Source: Stictocephala bisonia (lineage: Eukaryota; Arthropoda; Insecta; Hemiptera; Membracidae). From it: a stretch of DNA of 64,000 nt. This document shows positions 51,401 through 60,395 of the stretch, in pieces. The notes under the pieces were generated by a model. It was not told where the DNA came from. It worked only from the letters and a program-made list of their open reading frames with translations, and made no database searches. The translations under genes and the position numbers were made by a program. Every line of letters begins with the position of its first letter. The stretch's first letter is position 1. The stretch spans positions 4,377,229 through 4,441,228 of the forward strand of contig JAQJVL010000002.1 of the NCBI GenBank assembly GCA_035578905.1. The letters are read 5' to 3'.

Positions 51401-54400
51401 AATGGATAGTTTTTTTTATTTTCCTCTTGACAATGTCCTCTAATTTGTACATATACAATAATTCTAATCATAACATGCAAATCTATACTAACAATAAAAA
51501 ATTCAATACTTACAAAAAATTTTGTGAAGATTTTTTACTTTGATGCAAAGATGTGACCAGTAAAAAATTCCTCTCACCATACAGTTAGTATTTATTTGAA
51601 TGTATACGGTATATCATTGTTCACAAATGTAGAAAAAATCAACTTCATATCTTCAAAAATAAAGTTTCTATGGCTCGTTTTGTAAAATCTTGGAAAATTC
51701 TGTTTTTTTCACATACCGTTCAAAACTTATTTCACTTTTTAAAAGCATGTCTTAGGCATATATTTACAAAATTATAGGACTACCTAATCTCAAAATTAAA
51801 TGAATAAAATAAAAACACTTATATCCTAATTGAAGTTTTTTAGTTCAGTCTGTGGAAAAATGAAAAAAAAAAACTAACACTTATGAAAAGATAAACAATA
51901 TGGGTGAAGTCCCTTTTTGCAGGTTTTACAAGAAAAGGTGGCCTTTTTCCTCTTTCCTCCTGCTTGGGTACTTTTCTTACTACTTACAGAGCAGTTTAGT
52001 TCCTTTTTATTTGGCAGTTTGTCCAAAAACATAGTCCAATCCGCATCGCCACAACCGGTGGCTACATTACCTTGCCTGGTACTTCCTGGTGATGGGTATA
52101 ATACATTCTTCCCTTCTTGGAGGGCTAACCACTCAGCAGAAAGTTCTTCTACAAGTGCCACTGTATATTCTAGCCTAGGAAGGGGTTTATCAGAATTTTA
52201 TGTTGTTAAACAGCATTTCATATTTTTTATGAATTTTTTTAAAAACGTCCTCCTAGTCAGACGTTGGCTCTTAATGCACGTTTTTCGGGCGTCCTCCTAG
52301 TCGGACCTTGGCTCTTTATGCACATTTTTTAGACATCCTCCTAGTCGGACGTTGGCATTGAAAGGGTTAAAAGGGGTGGTTGAGGCTAATAAACTATTAG
52401 GGTTATAGGAATCAGGTAGTTGATGATGGTAATCAGACCTTCTAATTATAAATCAATTTAGTAACAATACTAAACTGATATTTAAATTAATTTGTGATAT
52501 AATTTATTACTGGTACTTTATATTATATATATATATCTATAAAGTTAAAATTAGGGCTACTTACGTATTTTAGGTTGTAATAAAATTAAACTGAGTACCC
52601 TTATATTTATTTTTATTAAAAACTCATTATACATTTTCTAGTGTGACACTAGAAAATGACCAGAAAGTCGAAACATGTTGTATAATGAGTTTTTAATAAA
52701 AATAAATATAAGGGTACTCAGTTTAATTTTATTACAACCTAAAATATATATATAGTGCTGTATTTTATTATAAATAAGTTAAAAGGCAATTATTAGTATT
52801 ATTTCAATATTTTACTGCTTACTTGTTATTTAGTATTATCAAGATTACTTACAATAGGCCTTGTTATATCCTACTTAATTATTTAACTAAGACAATTAAG
52901 AATGCATAAACCATTTTATTCCCATTTGTTTACAATATCGAAAAACATCTACATTAATTATCATTTTAAAACATATGTTTTAACATACTCTTGTGACTAA
53001 ATGGTCACTCTATATTACAGGCCTAATGCAATTCAGTTATGCTAGCTTCACATAACTAAAAATGTATATTTTTAAACTGGTTTTTTCCTGTATTGTTGTA
53101 TAAATGTAAAAAAAAACACCTTTTTGTCAAAAGTTTGTCAAAAACAGGCCTACTACTACAAGATGTAAAATTATTTTTTGTAATGTATTTAATAAAGTGT
53201 TTCCCAAAGAAAACAATAAACCACGGCTATCTCTCATGAGCTATTTATGCCAGGGTCAGGCAAAATGTCGGATTCGGATCTCTCTGAAAAGCCCCTTCAT
53301 ATCAGCCCCCTGATCCAGGGGGGTTTTTTGATTAACACATTTGTTTGGAAATCTAAAAAGATAAACTATACATGATTTTTATTGATTTAACTAAAAATTG
53401 CTCCAAAAACAGTTAATTTTTTATGACTCCAAAAAAGCTTGAGTAAATAGGCCTTATCAGTAATGTGATTGAAATATTAAGGTAGTTGTTAAATTTATAC
53501 AAAGAAAGGTTCCTTGACTTTATATATAAATTAACAGTAATAGGTATGTCAAAAATATCTATTAAGAGTTGTGATATTAGTTTTTTCCAAATTTACGGTA
53601 AGATATATGATTTCCACAGATTTCAAAGCATATCTCATGAAAATATAGCCAATTTTTGACCCATTTTAGGACAATTTATCAAATTTTATTTGGTGGCAAG
53701 AAAATTCAAAGTAACCGTGCAATGTTTAATATTAAGGCCTCTTGCTAGCCTAGTTGTTACGTGGTTCTTCTGTTTCCAGGCTCAATTCTCAGATTGTCCT
53801 CTCAATAATTTTCCAAAGGGGATTTGGCTTGTTGTTCCTCAATGTTTGAATACTACAGTACAAAAATGCCACTCACTTATTGAGACAAAAAGAAGGGCCA
53901 ATAAAACCCTTTTGACAGATAACTAAACATTCATAAACTCATAATAGCCAAGATAAGTTAATAACTACAGTATGTATCATTTTCACATGGGTACATTTTA
54001 CTTGCCACTTTAGTGTAAAAAGAACCAATAAGAATCATCAGTTCAAACTTTTCGTCTGTTACGGGCCTAGCCTATGCTCACGTGTTGGATGTTTTAAATG
54101 AAAAACGAGATAAATAAAAATACTGGTAAAACCCAAGGACTAATAAGGCCAGTGATGTTGGAGAGAATAGGAAGCAGAGGAAGCTAAAGAGAAGCTATGG
54201 AGACTGAACTGCAAGGCAGGCTTGGAGTTAGTGAAAGGTTGGGAATGCTAGAGAATCTGGGACTGCTGAGGTTGGGGATATTGAGAAGGCTGTAGAGGTT
54301 AGATCTTAAGGAGATTAAAGAGAGAGAGGCTAAAATAGAGAAGACTGAAGACGTTAGGCTACTACACTGACTGAGGAAGTTGGGAGAGGCTGAGTGAGGA

Positions 54401-54942
54401 TTCTATGGAGTCTTAAGAGGATGGAGAGACTTAGGAAAAAGGAAAATCAGAATGCTTTAGAGTTGGAAAGGCTGTAGGGGCGGAGGAGGTTGTGGAGGCT
54501 AGGGTGAGGAGATTGGGATGCTGTGGGAACTTGAGAGGCTGGAGAGACTGACGATGCTTTAGAAACTGGAAGGCAGAGGAGATTTTGGAGTGTCTGGCTA
54601 TGATGGGAGTGTCAAATAGGATAATTTGGTTAGCCAAATTTTTAAATGAGTTGAAAGTACATGATAATCAAATAAAAATAAATGTCTTACTTCTGCAATT
54701 TTTTAAGAGAGATAACAAAGCTTATTGCCTTGCTGCTGGTAAAACAAATCTAGGCCAGGCATTGACAATAAACTGTAGTTTATAATATATATTATTGCTA
54801 ACAACATACTTACTTCATGGCTAACACAATGTCCACAACGCACTTTTAGACAATGTCTACAAAAGAAAATTCTTGTTAGGGGCTTCAATAATCCACAGGC
54901 GCAAGCGTAAAGAACATAGTCTGGTTGATCTAATGAAGTCAT
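39788..54942 (-). CDS. DCTN4: Dynactin subunit 4 (p62), nine coding exons
   Basis: Dynactin p62 sits in the pointed-end complex of dynactin, the cofactor that links dynein to cargo. Nine exons with GT-AG borders join in phase into 500 codons plus stop, slightly longer than the roughly 460-residue vertebrate protein. Recognisable in order: an N-terminal Cys-rich region ([15 protein letters not shown] in exon 1; CSNC in exon 2; [10 protein letters not shown] and [10 protein letters not shown] in exon 3), [12 protein letters not shown] (exon 4), TTLPQRL..PDSQPV and [13 protein letters not shown], then [11 protein letters not shown] (exon 6), LTNPTQHL (exon 7), [17 protein letters not shown] (exon 8). 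A Glu-rich helix ([14 protein letters not shown]) and a Pro-rich linker account for extra length. ATG 54940-54942 starts [14 protein letters not shown], matching the family N-terminus. No stop or frameshift is seen, so it is probably functional. Introns, especially intron 1 (4.2 kb), are filled with mobile elements. Confidence 0.95.
40631..40836 (-). CDS. DCTN4: DCTN4 exon 8
   Basis: 206 bp between ATTACAG and GTAAGT. Begins with a Ser/Pro-rich linker ([12 protein letters not shown]), then [21 protein letters not shown] and [14 protein letters not shown], the conserved LPPKEL..AAEYDE...FQDDP motif. Confidence 0.94.
40983..41133 (+). repeat. tRNA-derived SINE (Family B), copy 3, in DCTN4 intron 7
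   Basis: GCATGGTGGCTCAGAAGCGAAGG and GGTTCAAACCC stand for the A and B boxes. GGCCTCTAGTTTAGGCC and a terminal A8 follow. It lies antisense to DCTN4. Confidence 0.65.
42340..42417. repeat. (GA)n microsatellite with G-run in DCTN4 intron 7
   Basis: A G10 run (42350-42360), then GAGA repeats to 42417. This is the third long GA tract in the window. Confidence 0.95.
42955..43096 (-). repeat. tRNA-headed SINE (Family D), copy 2, in DCTN4 intron 7
   Basis: On the minus strand, GTTAAGGGGCTAAGGTGG..TTGTCACGAGAC and the B box GGTTTGATTC are followed by CACTCCCATAGTTCAGAAGTAACG, as in the copy at 9202. The distal tail is truncated. It lies 55 bp downstream of the exon 7 donor. Confidence 0.6.
43151..43343 (-). 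CDS. DCTN4: DCTN4 exon 7
   Basis: 193 bp between TTCACAG and GTCAGT. Reads [32 protein letters not shown], then a Glu-rich predicted helix ending RKEEA. Exits in phase 0. Confidence 0.92.
44051..44234 (-). CDS. DCTN4: DCTN4 exon 6
   Basis: 184 bp between TTATCAG and GTGAGT. Reads [15 protein letters not shown], a basic RRLLIKTSQ segment, [13 protein letters not shown] and [11 protein letters not shown], the most conserved stretch of dynactin p62. Confidence 0.95.
44263..44487 (-). repeat. 5S-rRNA-headed SINE, copy 3, next to DCTN4 exon 6
   Basis: On the minus strand the head GTCAAGCAACATCGGACGTAG..TTGGATGGGTGACC aligns with 5S rRNA. The tail (GTGGTTCGGAAGTCA.., AAGTTAAGTGTTAGAGGGC, CTAACATCGCCTGATAAAATAAGA) is the one found on the tRNA-headed SINE at 9202-9388. 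The SINE 3' end is only about 28 bp upstream of the exon 6 acceptor, in the sense orientation. Confidence 0.8.
44664..45351. mobile_element. piggyBac-type MITE with GGGCCACCGGTGGCCC palindromes (PB-2)
   Basis: Perfect 14-bp inverted ends CACGTTGACTGCCA are flanked by TTAA on both sides (44660-44663, 45352-45355). No coding sequence remains in the 688 bp. The 16-bp palindrome GGGCCACCGGTGGCCC or close variants occur at about 44748, 44789, 45129 and 45319, grouped towards the two ends. It lies in DCTN4 intron 5. A long G-run occurs at 45210-45226. Confidence 0.85.
45573..45640 (+). pseudogene. Short LINE reverse-transcriptase relic in DCTN4 intron 5
   Basis: Two overlapping frames together show SVL-R...[10 protein letters not shown], the PQGSxLGPLLF palm motif of non-LTR reverse transcriptases, with a frame break inside the motif. 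The relic is only about 70 bp long. Confidence 0.5.
45822..45996 (-). CDS. DCTN4: DCTN4 exon 5
   Basis: 175 bp between ATATATAG and GTAAGT. Reads [20 protein letters not shown], a Pro-rich linker and [18 protein letters not shown], matching the EPLPxDYYTxPVNLT region of relatives. Confidence 0.9.
47451..47599 (-). CDS. DCTN4: DCTN4 exon 4
   Basis: 149 bp between TCAATAG and GTGAGT. Completes the Ala and reads [20 protein letters not shown], then a basic/charged helix ending RRGYTHLA, as in the family. Exits in phase 0. Confidence 0.93.
48853..49370. repeat. 74-bp minisatellite, seven copies, in DCTN4 intron 3
   Basis: Units start at about 48853, 48927, 49001, 49075, 49149, 49223 and 49297. 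Each contains TTAGGTTTTCACTTAGAACTC, CATTTCTGTATAAGGAATAT and GTGAATATGAGTAAATTG. Copies differ at only one or two positions (for example TTTTGAC in copy 2, CATAACATT versus CATAAAATT), so the array is young. Confidence 0.95.
49745..49860 (-). repeat. Family F repeat in DCTN4 intron 3
   Basis: Inverted relative to the copies at 5655 and 5935: GGTTAGTGAGGTCTGCTACC, TAGCGCTCCACAATG and CAGCTGATAA. Confidence 0.5.
49920..50092 (-). CDS. DCTN4: DCTN4 exon 3
   Basis: 173 bp between TTTAAAG and a slightly unusual donor GTTGGT. Encodes [35 protein letters not shown] and ends in the first base of an Ala codon completed in exon 4. Confidence 0.92.
50533..50603 (-). CDS. DCTN4: DCTN4 exon 2
   Basis: 71 bp between TTTTTCAG and the donor GTATGT. 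Reads [19 protein letters not shown] then MKKN plus two bases of Arg; too short for a simple ORF search but a clear family match. Confidence 0.93.
51874..52161 (-). pseudogene. piggyBac transposase C-terminal remnant with Cys-rich tail
   Basis: This is an open stretch of 95 codons (its first codon is not ATG). The last third reads [20 protein letters not shown] then SFHKC: the CxxC...C..(Y/F)H pattern that closes piggyBac transposases. The upstream part ([14 protein letters not shown].., [15 protein letters not shown]) has the looseness of the linker before that domain. The catalytic core is absent. Confidence 0.65.
52205..52350 (+). repeat. Subterminal tandem repeat of PB-3
   Basis: Three units of about 55 bp starting at about 52245, 52289 and 52335, each with TCCTCCTAGTC(A/G)GAC and TTGGC; the first two continue to TCTT(A/T)ATGCAC. 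Confidence 0.8.
52566..52746. repeat. Perfect 66-bp inverted repeat with a structured loop, DCTN4 intron 1
   Basis: Arms 52566-52631 and 52681-52746 are exact reverse complements over 66 bp. The 49-nt loop holds its own 13-bp hairpin (CATTTTCTAGTGT, 52632-52644, against 52646-52658), followed by GACCAGAAAGTCGAAACATG. As RNA from either strand this would be an uninterrupted 66-bp duplex with a branched tip. Confidence 0.95.
54150..54610 (+). repeat. Purine-rich degenerate simple sequence in DCTN4 intron 1
   Basis: Strongly purine-biased plus strand made of loose repeats of GGAGA, GAGGCTG, GGGATGCT and AGGTTGGGA. The 68-codon minus-strand frame across it is an artefact. Confidence 0.7.
54814..54942 (-). 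CDS. DCTN4: DCTN4 exon 1 (start codon)
   Basis: 43 codons from ATG to CCATGAA followed by the donor GTAAGT. Contains three Cys pairs of the zinc-binding region and ends in the conserved CVSHE. Phase 0 at the exit. Confidence 0.93.
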
Positions 54943-55744
54943 TATAATGGAATTAGCCTCAGTGACTAATATTAAATGTGTATGAATAATAAATATAAAT
55001 TTCTAAAATTGAAAAGAGTTCAATAACATCTAATCAACCAACATAACCTACAGCACAGGAGGGGGATTGACACTTCATTCAACAGCGAAATAACCAAGTA
55101 GCCTTCCCAACTTCCAACTAACCCACATATCAGCTGTTGGCTGTCAAACTGCCCGTGTCTTGCCTCGGAAAGGAACCGTTGATATGTATATATATAATCA
55201 ATGATTGAACTGTCAGCATCTGAGATCCAGATAAATAAATCTACCGGACATATAATATTTATTCTTTTAGGACATATAGCCTTGGTGACATAGAGTCTAG
55301 AGTCCCCATACACGATTCCTTCCGTCACGACGATCCGCTCTCGTCGAAAAACCACGAAGAAAAATCTTGACCTATATGCTTACTATACACGCCCAAGCCT
55401 CTACCTAGTCGATGAATCACTTCCTCCATATTCTCTTGTGTTACGTAATGATTATTTGATTATTGTGACTGTGTTTTGGCGTGTAAAAGGGATGTTGTCA
55501 CTGCAATACTGATACTCGACAGAGTAGTTATTTTCGTAGGGCGGAGAAAAACAAGGAAATTTATGGAAGCCTTATAAATATGGCCCCAAGGCGAAAGGCC
55601 GTAGCTCTTGTATTCTTTAGCCCTAGTGAACAAGGATACCTTCTCCCAAACCGCCTTGCTGCAGATACCAAACATTAGTAGTTAAGATATTTATGCTTGA
55701 TTATTTTATTTACTGTTCATTCATTCGTAAGAAGCTGATCACCA
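54943..55744. other. 5' flank of DCTN4; no second gene called
   Basis: Minus-strand frames at 55020-55355 (111 codons) and 55460-55675 carry no motif I recognise. The 55,050-55,700 block is less AT-rich and could hold a promoter or an untranslated exon. Confidence 0.3.
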
Positions 55745-55924
55745 AGATATGGTCTAAAATGAGTGTACTCATTGTTACTAACTATGGTCGACTGTTCCTC
55801 AGAAAGAGCTTCTTATTAATAGTCAGGGCAACTATGGACCTACAGCTTTATATGGAATGCGAAGCATATAGTGTTCGATCTGATTTTCAACTAACTGACC
55901 AGCCAGACTCTCAGTTCATACATA
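55745..55924 (-). repeat. Family A, copy 8, first part
   Basis: GAGTGTACTCATTGTTACTAAC, CCTCAGAAAGAGC, AATAGTCAGGGCAACTATGG, CTACAGCTTTATATGGAATG and CAACTAACTGACCAGC match Family A up to CTCAGTT, where the LINE sequence starts. The remainder resumes at about 56985. Confidence 0.7.
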
Positions 55925-56984
55925 CATACATATACATATCCCACGTCGTCCTGATTGACCACTTGGCATAGGACCAGTAATTCTTTATTTTTTCCTCGTT
56001 TCATATTAGGCACATCTTCATGATGCTTGTCTTCATGGCAGAGATAATCAGGAGGGGGTAGGGTTGGTTGTAACCAATGCAGGAATGAGAGTCAGGTTAG
56101 GCAAGGTGGAATCTGATATAAACACTGGTCTACAAGATATTTTTTGAGCTCATATTTAAACTTTTTTATATTATTAATCTGGGCTATGTTGGGAGGAAGT
56201 TGTTTAAGTAGCTTGAGACCCATGTAATCCGGCTTTCTTTCAAAGAGCTTAAGATTATGATATACAGAAGGATTAAAATTATGATTTCTGGTATTGTAAG
56301 AATGCTGATGAGCAGCGATTTGTTTGTGTTCTTTTACATAGACTATTGTTTCAAACATATAGATGCTAGGTACAGTTAAAATTTGCAGTTCTCTGAAATG
56401 CTCAAAACATGAGTCACCAGGTCTAAGTTTCAACATACATCTAATTGCTCTTTTCTGAAGGACAAAAATCCTATTTAAATTACTAATACTAGAGGAACCC
56501 CAAAGGATGATTGAGTACCTAACCAGACTCTCGATCAAGCCAAAGTACACCAGTTTAGACAGTGATATGTTATTTAACGAGGATATATTTTTCAGAACAA
56601 AAATGTATGTAGCCAGCTGTTCAGCAAGTTTATCGATATGTTCATTCCACCTGAGACCACCGTCCAATCTCACCCCCAAATAATCGACATACTGGGTTTC
56701 TTCAATGATCGTTTCGTCAAGTACTACGGACGGAAGGATGGTTCCTGTTTTGACAAGACGGTTTCTTTTCTGATCAGTCATGAAATGTATGTATTGTGTT
56801 TTTTTTGGGATTTATATGAAGATTAATGCCTGAAAAATACTGTGAAAGGATATTCAGATTGAAGAAAGTTTCCTGTTCTAGAATATTAAGATTTCTGTGG
56901 GAATTTAAGATTGAGGTATCATCTGCAAAAATTGAAAAAAGGTTACCAACTCTGACTCTGTTCACTGACTGTTTCACTTACCTA
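55925..56984 (-). mobile_element. 5'-truncated non-LTR retrotransposon inserted in Family A
   Basis: About 1.06 kb interrupts Family A copy 8. On the minus strand it carries the end of a reverse-transcriptase ORF followed by a 3' region ending in TATGTATATGTATGTATGTATG, a plausible microsatellite tail at the insertion junction. The 5' truncation inside the RT domain is typical of LINE insertion. Confidence 0.75.
56092..56977 (-). pseudogene. Non-LTR reverse transcriptase, C-terminal half, one frameshift
   Basis: The first frame (from 56977) contains FADDTSIL, the catalytic F/YADD motif, then FFNLNILSQYFSGINLHINP. At an A8 run (56809-56816) the frame shifts by one base, and a second frame (to 56092) continues with YVDYLGVRLDGGLRWNEHI, YFGLIESLVRYSIILWG, FVLQKRAIRCML and ILTVPSIYMFETIVY, the thumb and C-terminal region of jockey/CR1-type elements. 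There are no other breaks, so apart from truncation the copy is little decayed. No RNase H domain is visible. Confidence 0.85.
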
Positions 56985-57176
56985 CTCAACATCTGAACCA
57001 TCCAACATGAACACAACAGACTTCTCTAGTAGTGTCCACTTCAATGGCAACCATTGAGCGGACGCCGTGTCGTTATTAAGAGGACCAAGTGTACAACCTA
57101 TCGCCTACTATCTTCTCACCACTTTTCTCCCCAAGTAGCTGGGTTTCAGCACTCCGCCATTAGTAGCAACAGATTG
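56985..57176 (-). repeat. Family A, copy 8, second part
   Basis: Resumes with CAACATCTGAACCATCCAACATG, ACAGACTTCTCTAGTAGTGTCC, CAACCATTGAGCGGACGCCGTG, CTATCGCCTACTATC and AAGTAGCTGGGTTTCAGCACTCCGCC, the opposite end of the repeat to 55745-55924. Confidence 0.75.
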
Positions 57177-57300
57177 TGTTTACATTGCTATTCCTCATCA
57201 AAAACTTTGTTTTACTTTAAAATTATTAATCAATCCATAATTTATTATCTATATATTTCTAGGCTAAGAGCATGTCATTTAACATAATTATGAACATTAA

Positions 57301-59949
57301 TACTTTCAGCCCCATATGTATGTATTTGACTCACAGCATTTTAGAACCTCAGCCCCATGTGCATAATTTTGATACACACTAAAATCCAAAAATAAGAGTC
57401 AAACAAAATTTTTTTGTCATTTTTACTTGTTACCAAAACTGTTTCGTAAAGAAGCCTACAACTAAGTGAATACAAAAATTTTATTCATAAATGTATTTTA
57501 ACCCTTTTTTTACCCTGTGAGGCAATATGATACACACGGGCCAGGGAGTGAATTTTCTTTTCTTTTTTTCTTGCTATGGCCCATTATGAGTCAATATAAT
57601 GCACATTTTTTTAAAAAAGTTGCAATATTTGCATGATTTTACATAAGAAAATAATATAAAAATATACTATTTACCATATTTTACAGTTCCATGTATACCT
57701 AACTGGTAACCTCACCTAACCTGAACAACTCAATCACAACAATGACATTGATGTTTTCATATGGTTGCTAAATAATAACTCAACACTTCATAAACAAGAC
57801 TTATTTTACATTTTTATTTACAGAAATTTTTTATTTTTTAAGGCAGCGATGTTTTTTGAAGAAACAGTCCAAATATATATACTTTTCTGGACAAGAAACG
57901 CAGCTTGTTTTGACTTGAATTGTTTTCTTCGAAGCTTGTAGTCGGCCCTCACGAATTTTTATTCTTTCATAACAAGCATTACATCTACCTCTAGGTCTGT
58001 TTTCAATAGGTTTCAGCTTGTGATCCAATCCATTTGTAGTATTCTCCTGCACAGGCCTAATTTCTGTTTGTTTAGATAGCAGATGTGTTACAAGTTCTTC
58101 CCTGAATGCTACAATGTCTTTTGGTTTTCTTACAGTAGACTTATAGAGTGAATGAGCATTCACAACAGATGTATTCAAAATTAGCTCAAACATACAACCC
58201 TCGTCGCACGCTTGTACCGTAAGAGGTGAGTTGATCAGAAACATCGATTAACGATTTCCCTGCATTGTATTGCAAAATAGATGAAGGTTTCTTTGCAATA
58301 ACACCCATCTTATTTATAGTATCGGTTAGTTGAGGAACATCTTTAGTGGTTAGGAACATTACGTCCCGTTTATCTCTCCATTTTCCCATTATTACCGCAG
58401 TGTTGCTTTCTCTAAGAATCATTTCTCCCTTGGCAAGATTTTTCATTTCTACTATTCTACTGTTGAATTTTCTCTTTCTCCTAAGTGTTCCTACTAGATG
58501 TGTTTGGTTATCATTTAGCTTATGGGCCAACTGAACACTCGTGTAATAATTATCTGTACATAAAGTACGACCTTCTCCCAATAGCGGTTCTACGAGCTCC
58601 ATAACTGTTTGAGTTGAAGATAGCTCGCCCCTGTTAATATGTTCCTTCCCTGCATATATTTGACTTTCCAATTGTATCCACCCTTTAGGCATAACTTGAA
58701 TAGCTTGATGCCATAGCGATGCCTTTTGCTTGGAACCTATTGACGGAAGCGTAGCCTCCCTCAAAAGGGAACCATCGTCTCATCGATACATATTTCCTCA
58801 GAGGGATTGACTGCATTTTGAAATTTTGTGTTCAATGCATCGATCAATGGTATCTTAATCAAACGATCATCTGGGTTAGCAATCTCATTGTTAGAAACAT
58901 GTATATACGAAAGAATTGCTTCAAATCGGTTTCTAGGCATAGATTTTGATAATTCACTATGGTATATATCTGATTTGGACCAGTAATTTCTTAGTTTCGG
59001 CTTTTTATCCAGGCCTATCCATAATACTATCCCCAAAAAATTTAACATTTCTTCCTTGGTAACGTCATACCATTTTTCTAGAACATAACTACTTTCTTCT
59101 TTCAAAATGCTTCTAATTGAACATTGTTCGGTGTAGCGATTACTTTCATTTACTAATAGACTTAGGATTTCATCATCAATAAACAAAGAAAAGAACTCAA
59201 AGGCAGTTTTATCAACTAACTTATCACTTGCATTGGCAGTCAGGCCTGGAGGGTTAATGGGAGAAAATTGAAAGCGATTCAAGTTACCTGTGACTTTTTT
59301 CCAAACGACAGCATCACCTTCTTTACTTATCTGTATTTCATCTTAATCAGATTCCTCTTCAATTATATCTTTAGTTATATCACTTTCTGCAAGATCTACC
59401 TCCATCCTGTTGAGGTTAGGTTGGCCTAGCCTAACCCTGCTATCATCATTGTCATAATCCTGCTCTTGAAAGGAAACTGAAGGATCATCTGTATCACTCA
59501 AGTTTCTAAAAATACTCAAAACACTTTCACTACTGCTACTGTCATTGAGAAAAGACAGGTTTAGTTCGTTTCTAATATCATCAGAACACATATTTTCATC
59601 CATTTTAGCACAAGTGAACTAAGAAGCACAAATGAAACTAAGGCAAAACAGGTGTTTTTGTAAATTACACAGTGTTGCCAACAGTAACTCAATTTATCTC
59701 CCACTACTGGCAAGTGGGCTCAAAGACCCACAGAACAGTATGATATTCAATTTAAATGGAAACGTGAGGCTAGATGGCTCACAGCTTCTTAAATACAGCT
59801 ATTGTGTGTGAGGCAGTATGATACACATGGGGCTGAGAACGAAAAACAAGTGTGAGTCAAATAGATGCACATGGGGCTGAGCTCAAAATATACAAAAATA
59901 GCGTGGGCTGGAAGGGAATAGGCATACTTTTTGCTTGGGGCTGAAAGTG
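57301..59949 (-). mobile_element. Full-length decayed piggyBac element (PB-4)
   Basis: TTAA at 57297-57300 and 59950-59953 flank inverted ends (T/C)ACTTTCAGCCCCA. Internal copies of CTCAGCCCCATGTGCAT and TGATACACATGGGG lie at about 57350-57385, 57525-57545 and 59815-59885. The 2649-bp length is normal for an autonomous piggyBac. It encodes one transposase on the minus strand, with several inactivating changes. Confidence 0.9.
57831..59603 (-). pseudogene. piggyBac transposase with stops and frameshifts
   Basis: ATG 59601-59603 starts an acidic, Ser-rich N-terminus; an in-frame TAA (59343-59345) follows EEESD. The same frame continues through FQFSPINPPGL, EEMLNFLGIVLWIGL.., YWSKSDIY and EICIDETMVPF (first catalytic Asp, DE), then meets TGA in what should be FRGRL and TAG a few codons later. 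After a frame change it resumes with SQIYAGKE, LCTDNYYTSVQLAHKL (second Asp), LVGTLRRKRK, SILQYNAGKSLIDVSDQL (third Asp), then changes frame again to NAHSLYK and the C-terminal RGRCNACYERI...SCVSCPEKYIYLDC Cys-rich domain, ending at 57831. All three catalytic Asp residues and the Cys tail survive, so the family is certain although the copy is dead. Confidence 0.92.
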
Positions 59950-59953
59950 TTAA

Positions 59954-60169
59954 TACCAATGTTCTTCATGCTGGGGCTAGGGCCTTGCCCCCCCCCCCCC
60001 ACCGATCCGGTCCTACCTGCTGTCCCCTGTCAACTCAGGACTGGTAGCCAGGAACAAAGATAAGGAGCTTCACTTCGAATCCAGCTGCAGATGGATACAT
60101 TAAAATCAATATGATCAGCAAACTTCTCAGAGTTTAATTTCAGGCCTAGTGCTTTATATCCTAACCTCA
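59954..60169. other. Non-coding sequence with a C13 run
   Basis: A poly-C run lies at 59988-60000. GGACTGGTAGCCAGGAACAAAG..CTTCGAATCC at 60035-60085 is weakly tRNA-like and may be an old SINE. Confidence 0.35.
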
Positions 60170-60395
60170 ATCTGGTGAGCGGTCTAAGGTCTAAGGCGTC
60201 ATGACTTTGGGTTAGAGATAACGCTGGTTTGAATCCGCCCTAGACTGGAATATTTATTAGTAATATTCACCTTCTACTGTACTGGTTTGCCCCTTTACTC
60301 TGTCTGAATAAGTTGCACAGATCAATAGTCCATGAGGGATGGGCAGATTACGGTTAAGAAGGAGATAGGCCTCTCCTTTATATAAAAAACCCATA
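60170..60395 (+). repeat. tRNA-derived SINE (Family C), copy 2
   Basis: TGGTGAGCGGTCTAAGG..CTAAGGCGTCATGACTTTGGGTTAGAGATA and GGTTTGAATCCGCC parallel the head at 34256. The body shares AATAAGTTGCACAGAT..ATAGTCCATG..GGGATGG and a GGCCTCTCCTTTATATAAAAAA end. Confidence 0.65.

Larger units (their letters stand above)
51254..52366 (-). mobile_element. piggyBac-type deletion derivative (PB-3) in DCTN4 intron 1
   Basis: TTAA (51250-51253) then CCCTTTCAGTGGCA on the left, and TGCCAATGTT-like GGCATTGAAAGGG before TTAA (52367-52370) on the right, form imperfect inverted ends. GAGCC-containing repeats mark the left end, and three copies of a roughly 55-bp unit (GTCCTCCTAGTC.GAC.TTGGC, CTCTT.ATGCAC) lie inside the right end. 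Only the transposase C-terminal part is left. Confidence 0.75.

Noticed and set aside
55020..55355. 111-codon minus-strand frame upstream of DCTN4
   Set aside because: No motif, no good start context or splice support; could be chance in a less AT-rich block.
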